DNA of 64,000 bases, from positions 1 through 64,000 of the forward strand of contig JAWKNW010000021.1 of assembly GCA_041391505.1 (NCBI GenBank), written 5' to 3'. Positions within the stretch are counted from its first letter, which is position 1, and the number at the start of each line of letters is the position of its first letter. The DNA comes from Rhodothermales bacterium (GTDB lineage Bacteria; Bacteroidota; Rhodothermia; Rhodothermales; JAHQVL01). Shown one piece after another: positions 48,169 to 55,987 of this stretch. The notes beneath the pieces were generated by a model that saw only the letters and a program-made list of their open reading frames with translations, had not been told where the DNA came from and made no database searches. A program made the translations under genes and the position numbers.

Positions 48169-48183
48169 GCGCGGGACGGTCGA

Positions 48184-49077
48184 TCAACCCTTCATGAACG
48201 GCGCAAAGGCGCGCAGCACCTTCTCCCTGTTGGCTTCCTGCAAACCGACGAGCGGCAGCCGGACGCGCGCGTTCATCTTGCCGGCGTGCGCCAGCGCCTC
48301 CTTCACGGGCACCGGATTGCTCTCGACGAAACACATCCGCATGGCTTCGAGCAGGTCGAAATGCAGCCTCCTGGCGGTCTCATAGTCGCCCGCGAGGCCG
48401 GCGCGGACCATGTAGCAGAAGGGTTTGGGGATGGCGTTGCTGATGACCGAGATGACGCCCTCCGCGCCCAGCGCGATCAGGGGGAGCGTGAGTTCGTCGT
48501 CGCCCGAGTACACGGCCAGGTGCGGCGGCCGCCGCTGGAGGAGGTCGGAAATCTGCGCCAGGTTGCCCGACGCCTCCTTGAGCCCGACGACGGAGGGGAC
48601 GTGCTCCGCCACGGCCAGCTGGGTGTCGGCCGTGAGGTTGCTGCCGGTGCGGCCGGGGACGTTGTACAGGATGATGGGCGTGTCGGTCGCGTCGGCGATG
48701 GCGGATACGTGCGCGATCACGCCGGCCGGCGTGGGTTTGTTGTAGTAGGGGCCCACGACGAGCAGCCCGTCCGCGCCGGCGGCGCGGGCCTCGCGGGCGA
48801 AGCGGACGCTCTCCGCCGTATGGTTGGTGCCCACCCCGATGATGACCGGCACGCGCCGGTTGGTATGCGCGATGCCGATGTCCACCAGCCGCGAGCGTTC
48901 CGCCGGGGTGACCGTCGGGTTTTCACCCGTCGTGCCGAGCACGACCAGCGCATCGACGCCGCCGGCGATCTGGTCGTCGATCAGCCGGCGAAACGCCGGT
49001 TCATCCACCTCGCCATCGGGCGTGAACGGCGTGACGAGGGCGGGGGCGGTGCCGTGGAAGAGATGGCGTTCGTTCAT
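48184..49077 (-). CDS. dapA: 4-hydroxy-tetrahydrodipicolinate synthase
   Basis: 297 residues. Condenses aspartate semialdehyde with pyruvate in the lysine/diaminopimelate pathway. Visible: LGTTGENPTVTPAER, the proton-relay Tyr in IILYNVPGRTG (Tyr138) and the Schiff-base Lys in VVGLKEASGN (Lys167). The gene follows dapB by 15 bases on the minus strand and is the last of the thrA-like, dapB, dapA set. The product supplies diaminopimelate for peptidoglycan as well as lysine. Confidence 0.95.
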   Translation of the reverse strand: MNERHLFHGTAPALVTPFTPDGEVDEPAFRRLIDDQIAGGVDALVVLGTTGENPTVTPAERSRLVDIGIAHTNRRVPVIIGVGTNHTAESVRFAREARAAGADGLLVVGPYYNKPTPAGVIAHVSAIADATDTPIILYNVPGRTGSNLTADTQLAVAEHVPSVVGLKEASGNLAQISDLLQRRPPHLAVYSGDDELTLPLIALGAEGVISVISNAIPKPFCYMVRAGLAGDYETARRLHFDLLEAMRMCFVESNPVPVKEALAHAGKMNARVRLPLVGLQEANREKVLRAFAPFMKG

Positions 49078-49092
49078 GGCGTGTGCGGCGGA

Positions 49093-49827
49093 TCAGGCCG
49101 TCTGGAGCATGTCGTTGAGGGTGAAGAGGCCGCGCCGGCCGGGCAGCCATTCGGCGGCCACCAGGGCGCCGTGTGCAAAACCGTTTCGGTTGCGCGCGTC
49201 GTGCACGAATTGGAGCGTGTCGAACGGACCGTCGAAACAGACGGTGTGGTGGCCGACCACGTGGCCGGCGCGCGTCGAGCTGACATGCAGGGCATCCGGC
49301 GCAATGCGTTCATGCTGCGCCTCCGCCGTGATGTGGGTTTTGGCGCTCAGGTGTTCGATCAGCGCATCCGCAAGCAGCAGGGCCGTCCCGCTGGGGCTGT
49401 CGAGCTTCCGGCGGTGATGCACTTCGTGGACGTAGGCGTCGTATTCGGGCAGCTTGTCGATGAGCGGCGCGACGCTCTTCAACGCGTGCATCAGCAGCGC
49501 GACACCGATCGAGAAGTTGGGCGCATACAGCACCGCCGCGTCGTGCTGCTGGACGAGCGCTTCCACACGGCCCCGGTCGTGATACCAGCCGGTCGTGCCG
49601 ATCACCGCCGGCACGTTCCAGACGCAGTACCGCTCGATGTGCGCCAGTGCGAGCGCCGGCAGGGAGAAGTCGATCACGGCGTCGATCCCCACGAACCCCT
49701 CGGCCGACGCTTCGCCCAGCAGCGGGCGGGCGCTGTTGAACCGGGCGGCGACCACGTGGCCGCGTTCGCGGGCCAGGGCCTCCACCACGCTGCCGGTTTG
49801 ACCGGTGCCTACCAGTGCGATGTTCAT
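49093..49827 (-). CDS. dapB: 4-hydroxy-tetrahydrodipicolinate reductase
   Basis: 244 residues. Uses NAD(P)H to reduce the DapA product. N-terminal nucleotide-binding motif MNIALVGTGQTG (GxGxxG pattern), GTTGW at 78-81, and the catalytic segment EVHHRRKLDSPSGTA (135-149) with His and Lys. Slightly shorter than E. coli DapB (273 aa), mainly in the N-terminal domain. It starts 19 bases after the thrA-like gene. Confidence 0.94.
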   Translation of the reverse strand: MNIALVGTGQTGSVVEALARERGHVVAARFNSARPLLGEASAEGFVGIDAVIDFSLPALALAHIERYCVWNVPAVIGTTGWYHDRGRVEALVQQHDAAVLYAPNFSIGVALLMHALKSVAPLIDKLPEYDAYVHEVHHRRKLDSPSGTALLLADALIEHLSAKTHITAEAQHERIAPDALHVSSTRAGHVVGHHTVCFDGPFDTLQFVHDARNRNGFAHGALVAAEWLPGRRGLFTLNDMLQTA

Positions 49828-49846
49828 CGGGGAGCCTCCGAAAGGT

Positions 49847-52033
49847 TCAGGTGACCAGTTCCGCCGCCTTGATGATGTCGGCCAGGATGCCGCCGGCCGT
49901 CACTTCGGGGCCGGCGCCGGGGCCGCGCACGACGAGGGGCTGATGCCGGTACCGCGCGGTCGTAAACGCGACGAGGTTGTCGGTGCCCGAAAGCCCGTAG
50001 AGCGGCGAATCGTCGCCGACGGGCTGCACCCGTACATGGAGCCGGCCTTCTTCGATGACGGCGACGTAGCGGAGGCGCCGGCCCTGCGCGAGGGCCGCCT
50101 CGGCGCGCTGCTGCAGACCGGCGAAGCCGTCGGCGAGGCCGGACCAGAACGCGTCGAGCGACACGCCGTCGAGCCCGGGCGGCACGAGCGATTCCACGTC
50201 CACGTCGCTCCGCTCGACGGCGAGCCCCATCTCGCGGGCCAGGATCATCAGCTTGCGGGCGACGTCCTCGCCGCTGAGGTCGTCGCGGGGGTCCGGCTCC
50301 GTATATCCGTTTTTGTGCGCTTCGCGGATGACGGCGTCGACCGCCTGGCCGGCGGCCAGCTGGTTGAAGACGAACGAGAGCGTGCCGGAGAGGACGCCCT
50401 CGATCTTGAGGATCCGGTCGCCGCTGCGCACCAGATCGCGTAGGGTGCTGATCACCGGGAGGCCGGCGCCGACGGTCGTCTCGTAAAAATACGGCACCTG
50501 CCGGTCGCGCGCCGCCTGGCGGAGGCGGTTGTAGAACGCCATCGACTGCGTGTTGGCCCGCTTGTTCGGGGTGACCACGGCGATGTTGTGTTCGAGGAGC
50601 GTCGGGTACATCTGCGTGACGGCATCCGAGGCTGTCGCGTCGATGACGATGAGGCGGTCGAGCCGGCTGTTGATGAGATGCTGGATGATGGCGTCCTGGT
50701 CCAGCCGCTCGCTCGCCTGCCGAATACGCGCGACGCCCTCCTCGAACGGGATACCGTCGACATCCCACAAAATGCCTTTTGTGTTGGCGAGGCCCACGAG
50801 CTGCATGTGGAGGTTCATCTGCTCCAGCAGCGTTTCCGTCTGCTGCCCCAGCATCTTGAGCAGCATGCTGCCCACGGTGCCGGCGCCGAACATGAATACA
50901 TGCGCGCGTTGCCGGCCCAGCGCGAACGCCTCGTGCAGCGCCTGCACGGCCCGCTTCAGATCGGCCTCTTCCACCACCGCCGAGATGTTCGTCTCGGACG
51001 CCCCCTCGGCCATTGTCACCACGTTGATGCCGGCGCGGCCGAGCGTCGAGAACATGCGGCCGGTGAGGCCCGGGCGGTAGCGCATGTTGTCGTCGACCAC
51101 GGTGACGACGGCGAGGTGCGGCAGCACGTAGACGCGTTGCACCTCGCCCCGCTCGATTTCGTGGGCGAGTCCCTTGCGCGCCGCCTGCAGCGCCGGCTCC
51201 ATGCTTTGCTGACAGACGATGATGCCGATGCTCTGCTCGGTCGACGCCTGCGATAGCATGACGATGTTGATGCCGGCCTCGGCCAGCGCCCCGAGCGCCC
51301 GCGCGGCGATGCCGGGGATGCCCATCATGCCGGCGCCTTCGATGACGACCAGGCCGGCGCCTTCGATGGCGGTCACGGCCTTGGCCATCCCCTGGGTGCT
51401 GCCCGTCGTGTGGTCGATCCGGGTCCCCGGCGCCTCGGGCGCGAGGCACGAGCGGATGAATACCGGGGTCTGCCGGTCGAAGAGCGGCAGCAAGGCGCGG
51501 GGGTGAAGGAATCCTGTGTTAGGATACACGATCTCGCTCGCCTCGCGGAAGCTGAGGTGCGCGAGGGGAAACGCTTCGGGCACGAACCGGGCGTCGGCGG
51601 ACAATACCCCCGGCGTGTGGGTCCAGAACGTGACGGACACCGCATCCAGGTACCGCGCGAGGAGGGTGGCCGTGAACGCGATGCCGGTCGGCCGGAGCGG
51701 CACCCGCTGGCCGTCGGCGTCGGTGGCTTCGCCGGCTTCGACGAGGACGATGGCGTCGTCCGGAACCCCGTCGCAGCAGGCCGCGATGGCTTCGGAGGTT
51801 GTGCGCTCGTGCACGCGCCCTTCCTGGAGCCGGACGAGCGCGCCGCCCGCGATGCGATGCAGCGGCCGGCTGCTGAGCCGGTCGATGGCCGGCATGCGTT
51901 CCAGCATGGCGCCGGACGCCACAACGAACAGCCGGCCCGGCGCGCCGCACGCCGCGACGCAGCCGGCGGCCGAGGCGGCAAGGCGTTCCTCGGTGACGTC
52001 GTCCGGAAAGACGAAGATGCTGGGCGCGGGCAT
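49847..52033 (-). CDS. Homoserine dehydrogenase fused to a degenerate aspartokinase-like domain with two ACT modules
   Basis: 728 residues, about 90 shorter than typical ThrA/MetL fusions. Residues 1-210 resemble only the second half of an aspartokinase: FWTHTPGVLSADARFVPEA, SFREASEIVYPNTGFLHPRA and APGTRI line up with kinase segments. The opening KFGGTS motif is absent; where kinases have GRGGSD this protein reads LRPTGIAF; and the WTDVDG motif has become WTHTPG. Two ACT domains follow (about 225-290 and 305-370). Homoserine dehydrogenase (about 378-728) appears intact: VFMFGAGTVGSMLL, VTPNKRANT, EGVLSGTLSFVF and DPRDDLSGEDVARKL. I infer that the kinase activity is lost and the region kept for regulation, so a separate aspartokinase should exist elsewhere. 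First gene of the dapB-dapA set. Confidence 0.87.
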   Translation of the reverse strand: MPAPSIFVFPDDVTEERLAASAAGCVAACGAPGRLFVVASGAMLERMPAIDRLSSRPLHRIAGGALVRLQEGRVHERTTSEAIAACCDGVPDDAIVLVEAGEATDADGQRVPLRPTGIAFTATLLARYLDAVSVTFWTHTPGVLSADARFVPEAFPLAHLSFREASEIVYPNTGFLHPRALLPLFDRQTPVFIRSCLAPEAPGTRIDHTTGSTQGMAKAVTAIEGAGLVVIEGAGMMGIPGIAARALGALAEAGINIVMLSQASTEQSIGIIVCQQSMEPALQAARKGLAHEIERGEVQRVYVLPHLAVVTVVDDNMRYRPGLTGRMFSTLGRAGINVVTMAEGASETNISAVVEEADLKRAVQALHEAFALGRQRAHVFMFGAGTVGSMLLKMLGQQTETLLEQMNLHMQLVGLANTKGILWDVDGIPFEEGVARIRQASERLDQDAIIQHLINSRLDRLIVIDATASDAVTQMYPTLLEHNIAVVTPNKRANTQSMAFYNRLRQAARDRQVPYFYETTVGAGLPVISTLRDLVRSGDRILKIEGVLSGTLSFVFNQLAAGQAVDAVIREAHKNGYTEPDPRDDLSGEDVARKLMILAREMGLAVERSDVDVESLVPPGLDGVSLDAFWSGLADGFAGLQQRAEAALAQGRRLRYVAVIEEGRLHVRVQPVGDDSPLYGLSGTDNLVAFTTARYRHQPLVVRGPGAGPEVTAGGILADIIKAAELVT

Positions 52034-52550
52034 GAAAGGGGCGGGTTGCGTGGCGTCGTTCGGTGCGGTTGGCTAATAACGTACAAATCCGCCGATCTTG
52101 CGCCAAAATTTGCACGAAGAAAGGGCTTCCGGATATGGAGGATGGTCAATCATCGATGGTGGATGGATGGGTATGTTGGGTTGGCGAAGCGTAACCCAAC
52201 GTGCTGAGGCGTAATCCAACGTGCGAACGATACCACATTCTGCAGGACATTGGTCACCGGACATTGGACCTTCATCAACCACCCTCGCTCACCCCCCCAC
52301 CCCGCACTTCCAGCCCCGTCTCTGTGAGTCTTTCTTGAAGCGCGGGACCCTGAGAACTTTTCCCGGGAAGCCCGCGTTGATAGCGGACTTTGGGCACCGT
52401 ATATTGCGTGCCCTGTAACACACAGGGATTCCAGGATTTCCTGTGTTGTTCAAGGCGAAACGTTCAAGGTTCAACGAGGCGTTGCCTGAAACCTTGCTCA
52501 TGGATCCTTGAACCCTTCACGGAATCCGCAGGATGACGTGAGCGCCATAC
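52034..52550. other. Repeat-rich intergenic region upstream of tRNA-Ala
   Basis: 517 bases with no gene. Contents: two direct copies of a 16-base unit (gcgtaaYccaacgtgc near 52188 and 52208), a doubled ggacattgg (52245-52265), and one GTTCAAGG-type repeat (AACGTTCAAGGTTCAA at 52459-52474). The start of the region must hold the promoter of the thrA-like gene. Confidence 0.5.
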
Positions 52551-52625
<75 letters not shown>

Positions 52626-52632
52626 CGATACG

Positions 52633-52672
52633 AAGCCCCGGGCCCTGTCAAGGCAGGACCCGGGGCTTTTTT
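52633..52672 (+). terminator. Intrinsic terminator after tRNA-Ala
   Basis: AAGCCCCGGG pairs with CCCGGGGCTT, with a further inner stem, followed by a run of six T. It starts 10 bases after the tRNA. Confidence 0.9.
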
Positions 52673-52748
52673 GTTCAGCCGCCTTGCGCCGCGCAGCATG
52701 CGCACGCCGGGCCGGCTGGACGGTGGGTAGCGACCGTCCAGCGAAGGA

Positions 52749-54254
52749 TTATTCTCCCTGCCCGAGCGAGTAGCCGCGTTCGCCGTCGAACGTGTACAGG
52801 TGCTCCGTCTTGATCACGTCGAGGCCGGCCTGATGGATTCCGGCGAGCAGGGTGAGCACGGCATCAAAGTCGATCGCGCCCTCCGCGGCCGGCAGGAAGC
52901 GGCAGCGCCAGTGATCGGTCCAGAACGTTTCGGGCAGGCCGTCTGGATACACCTTGACACCCCGATTGGTCACCATCTTGAGCCGCCAGCCGTCCGGGGC
53001 GGCCGATTCCAGCTTGCGCCCGAGTACGTCAGGATTTCGCCCGTCCTCCGACCAGTCGATGAACACGTCGACGCCGACCAGCGCCTTCTTCGCCGGGCGA
53101 GCGGTTGCCGAGGCGAGCGAGATGCCCCCGGACCGATATTTCACCGGGGTCAGGGACCGTGGGCGTTCACCCAGCCGTTCGATAACCGCATCGGCGAAGG
53201 CTTCGGTACTCACCTCGCGTTTGCTCAGGCCGGTTCGGAAGATATCGACCGTATGAAGGCCGGCCTCCAGCGTCGCCAGCCAGGCGTTTTTGATGGTCTC
53301 GGCTCGCCGGGCCTCGCCGACGTGCACGAGCATCTGGACAGCCCCCAGCAGGAGCCCGGACGGGTTGGCCACGCCCCGACCGGCCAGGTCGGGCGCCGAG
53401 CCATGGACCGCCTCAAACATGGCCCCATGCTCGCCCACGTTGGCGGAACCCGCCAATCCTACCGAGCCCGCGACCTGTGCGGCGATATCGGAGAGGATGT
53501 CGCCATACAGGTTGAGCGTCACGATGACGTCAAACTGCTCGGGTTGCGCCGCGACACGCGCCGCCCCGATGTCGATGATCTGATGTTCAGACTCGATGTC
53601 CGGATAGGCAGCCGCGACTTCCTCAAATACGCGATGAAACAGGCCGTCGGTCAGTTTCATGATATTATCCTTCGTCATGCAGGTCACCTTGCGCCGGCCG
53701 TAGGCGCGGGCATATTCGAAGGCATAACGTACGATGCGCTCCGATCCGGGGCGCGTGATCAGCTTCAGAACCTGCGTCACCTCGTTCGTCTGCCGGTGTT
53801 CGATCCCCGCATAGAGATCCTCCTCATTCTCGCGAATAATCACGAGGTTCATACCCGGATGTGACGAAGCGACGTAGGGGGCGTACGACTTGGTTGGCCG
53901 GACGTTGGCGAAGAGATTCAACGCCTTCCGGATCGTAACATTCAGGCTTTTGTAGCCCCCTCCGGAAGGGGTCGTGATGGGGGCCTTCAGGAAAACCTGG
54001 TTTCTTCGAATGATGTCCCAGGCTTCCGGCGCGATCCCGGATGTGTGTCCTTGCTGGTAGAGTTTCTGTCCGATTTCAATGACATCGTAGCGGAGTGGGG
54101 CGCCTGCCGCCTCCAGGATACGCAGCGTGGCTTCCATGATCTCCGGGCCGATCCCGTCTCCGTAGGCGATGGTTACCGGGATGGGTGTGGGGTTTTCTGT
54201 CGTGCGCTGGGCCGTGGCGTGGGTCTCGATACCGTTCAGTGCGGTAGCATGCAT
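52749..54254 (-). CDS. icd: Isocitrate dehydrogenase (NADP-type, Thermus-like long form)
   Basis: 501 residues. Oxidative decarboxylation of isocitrate to 2-oxoglutarate in the TCA cycle. The core shows IAYGDGIGPEIMEATLRIL, VRPTKSYAPY, IIRENEEDLYAGIEH, KVTCMTKDNIMKLTDGLF, LYGDILSDIAAQVAGSVG and AVHGSAPDLAGRGVANP. A C-terminal extension of about 150 residues after the core matches the long enzymes known from Thermus. Cofactor preference is inferred from family. I chose ATG 54254; the frame is open to 54347, but that would put a terminator hairpin inside the coding region. The hairpin lies 29 bases upstream. Confidence 0.92.
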   Translation of the reverse strand: MHATALNGIETHATAQRTTENPTPIPVTIAYGDGIGPEIMEATLRILEAAGAPLRYDVIEIGQKLYQQGHTSGIAPEAWDIIRRNQVFLKAPITTPSGGGYKSLNVTIRKALNLFANVRPTKSYAPYVASSHPGMNLVIIRENEEDLYAGIEHRQTNEVTQVLKLITRPGSERIVRYAFEYARAYGRRKVTCMTKDNIMKLTDGLFHRVFEEVAAAYPDIESEHQIIDIGAARVAAQPEQFDVIVTLNLYGDILSDIAAQVAGSVGLAGSANVGEHGAMFEAVHGSAPDLAGRGVANPSGLLLGAVQMLVHVGEARRAETIKNAWLATLEAGLHTVDIFRTGLSKREVSTEAFADAVIERLGERPRSLTPVKYRSGGISLASATARPAKKALVGVDVFIDWSEDGRNPDVLGRKLESAAPDGWRLKMVTNRGVKVYPDGLPETFWTDHWRCRFLPAAEGAIDFDAVLTLLAGIHQAGLDVIKTEHLYTFDGERGYSLGQGE

Positions 54255-54282
54255 GGGCGTCGTCAGGTTGATTTTAGTGCAT

Positions 54283-54326
54283 AAAAAAAGGTCGACATAC
54301 GGCACTGACATGCCGAATATCGACCT
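54283..54326 (-). terminator. Terminator hairpin in the icd leader (possible attenuator)
   Basis: On the minus strand, AGGTCGATATTCGGCA pairs with TGCCGTATGTCGACCT at about 14 of 16 positions around a six-base loop and is followed by seven T. It ends 29 bases before the icd start, on the icd strand. The upstream gene is divergent, so there is no obvious other transcript for it to end. Confidence 0.75.
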
Positions 54327-54682
54327 ACTATCCGTGCACCAACTCACAGTGGCGAGTGTGTGCGTGGCGAGTTTGCCTGATTCTCGTTGAGGCTCCGTGG
54401 CGCAGTCTTTCAGGTCAAGATCCCTGCCCCGGAACCGGGGAGGTTACGATGCCGCCAATCGGGGTGTTCCCGGAAACGTGTCGTGCGAGACAGGGTGCTG
54501 CGCACCCGGAAACGGAGCGCGAGGGAGCCTCGCGGTCGCACGCATGGATGTCACGATGCTGGACAAACGGCGTGGAGCGTCTCCGGAAGACGGGCCCCTG
54601 GCGGCTCTTTTTTGCATTTGTAGCGCGCTATGTACGAGTTTTATTGAACACGATCTCTGTTCTACCGCGTCCGTTGACGATC
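54327..54682. other. Structured intergenic region before the Kelch gene
   Basis: 356 bases without a supported gene. Several perfect hairpins are packed on the plus strand: CCCCG-GAAC-CGGGG (about 54427-54440), GGGTGC-TGC-GCACCC (54493-54507) and CGCGAGG-GAG-CCTCGCG (54518-54534). The decamer CCCGGAAACG occurs at 54469 and again at 54505, and a T-run follows near 54609. It could be a structured RNA or a degraded group II intron fragment; neither is established. Confidence 0.4.
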
Positions 54683-55696
54683 ATGCTTGAACCAGCGAAA
54701 CGACACCTGATCCCGTTTTTGGCGGGACTTCTGCTCTGGGCATCCAACTCTCCCGCCGGCGCCCAGCCAACCGGCTCGTGGGAAGCCGTCGAGACGCAGA
54801 ACACCCCGGAGCCGCGTTTCGAGAGCGCCTTCGTCGAGGTCGGCGGCCTGATGTACATGATCGGCGGACTCGGCAACCCGCCGGCCTACACGAGCATCTA
54901 CGACCCCAAAACGAACACCTGGACGCAGGGCGCGAACGTCCCGCTGATCGTCCATCACTTCCAGGCCGTGCCCCATCGTGGTAAGATCTACGTCGCCGGC
55001 GCGTGGACGGACATCGACCGGAAGCAGGTCGGCATCTCGCACGTCCTGGTCTACGACCCCGCGACGGATGCGTGGACGCAAGGCCCTGAAATCCCCGCGC
55101 ACCGCCGTCGCGGCGGCGCCGGCGCCGTGGTGGTAGACGACCACCTGTACCTCGTCGCCGGCAACGTGGGCGGGCACGGCCCGCCGGCCGAGGCGAAAAC
55201 GTGGCTCGACCGGCTGGATCTGGCGACGGGCGAATGGACCGAACTGCCGGACGCGCCGCACCGCCGCGATCATTTCCAGGCCGCCGTCGTGGACGGCAAG
55301 ATCTACGCCGCCGCCGGCCGCACGTCGGACGTGGTGGGCTTCATCGACAGCACCGTCGCCGTGGTGGACGTGTACGACATCGCGAGGGGAAGCTGGTCGA
55401 GCCTGTACGATGCGCCCATACCAACCGAACGCGCCGGCACGCCCACGGCCGCCGTCGGCAAATACCTCATCGTCGCCGGCGGGGAGGGATTCGGCAAGGC
55501 GTGGTCCGAAACCGAGGCCCTCGATACGGAGACCGGGACGTGGCACGCGTTAGATCATCTGAACATCCAGCGCCACGGCACGCAGATGTTTTATTACGAC
55601 GGTGCGCTCTGGATCGCAGGCGGGTCGTCGGGGCAGGGCGGCACCGGGACGGGCCGGCGGCTCGTCGACCTGGAGGTGTTCCGGTTCAACGAGTGA
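54683..55696 (+). CDS. Secreted Kelch-repeat protein
   Basis: 337 residues. Signal peptide ending AGAQ (about 30), then about six Kelch blades, e.g. LMYMIGGLGNPPAYTSIYDP with NTWTQGANVP, KIYVAGAWTD, HLYLVAGNVGGHG, KIYAAAGRTS and LWIAGGSSGQGG, forming a beta-propeller. There is no T9SS tail, so it is probably periplasmic. Related proteins include sialic-acid mutarotase NanM, but the catalytic context (nan genes) is absent here, so I leave the function open. The remnant of a T9SS gene faces its 3' end. Confidence 0.8.
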   Translation: MLEPAKRHLIPFLAGLLLWASNSPAGAQPTGSWEAVETQNTPEPRFESAFVEVGGLMYMIGGLGNPPAYTSIYDPKTNTWTQGANVPLIVHHFQAVPHRGKIYVAGAWTDIDRKQVGISHVLVYDPATDAWTQGPEIPAHRRRGGAGAVVVDDHLYLVAGNVGGHGPPAEAKTWLDRLDLATGEWTELPDAPHRRDHFQAAVVDGKIYAAAGRTSDVVGFIDSTVAVVDVYDIARGSWSSLYDAPIPTERAGTPTAAVGKYLIVAGGEGFGKAWSETEALDTETGTWHALDHLNIQRHGTQMFYYDGALWIAGGSSGQGGTGTGRRLVDLEVFRFNE

Positions 55697-55703
55697 GTCG
55701 CGC

Positions 55704-55860
55704 CTACTCCACCTTCACGATCGTCTGGACGCGCGCTGCACCGCCGGTCACCAGCCGCACTATGTAGACTCCCGCCGGCACGGCATGCTTCCACACCGCC
55801 CGGCGCACGCCGGCCGGCTCTACCCCAGAGGCCGTACACAACAGTTGTTTAATTTGCTTA
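55704..55860 (-). pseudogene. Remnant of a T9SS-secreted protein (C-terminal sorting domain only)
   Basis: The minus-strand frame ending at 55704 encodes ...QLLCTASGVEPAGVRRAVW, then KHAVPAGVYIVRLVTGGAAR and the end VQTIVKVE. This is the second half of a T9SS type A sorting domain (compare PAGTYDVQWNGRNAAGIPV and GVYLYRLDLGDRVM in the giant protein). The NPFNP half and all of the upstream protein are missing; toward larger coordinates the sequence switches to the A/T-richer SusC leader. I read it as the 3' stump of a deleted or displaced gene. Confidence 0.65.
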
Positions 55861-55987
55861 TAGCACCTACGTTCGTTAGCGTTCTTCCGCCTCGATCGTG
55901 CCCACGGTATCACACGTTGTGAAAGTGAATTTCCGAAGGATAGAGCCATCGCGGGCCCCTCAACCTAGTTGTACACCAGACTGTGCT

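Noticed and set aside
54255..54347. N-terminal extension of isocitrate dehydrogenase from an upstream ATG
   Set aside because: It would translate through the terminator hairpin and T-run and adds residues not seen in the family; ATG 54254 fits the conserved start.
54340..54640. Cobalamin riboswitch suggested by GCCACTG on the minus strand
   Set aside because: None of the other conserved blocks of the cobalamin riboswitch are present.
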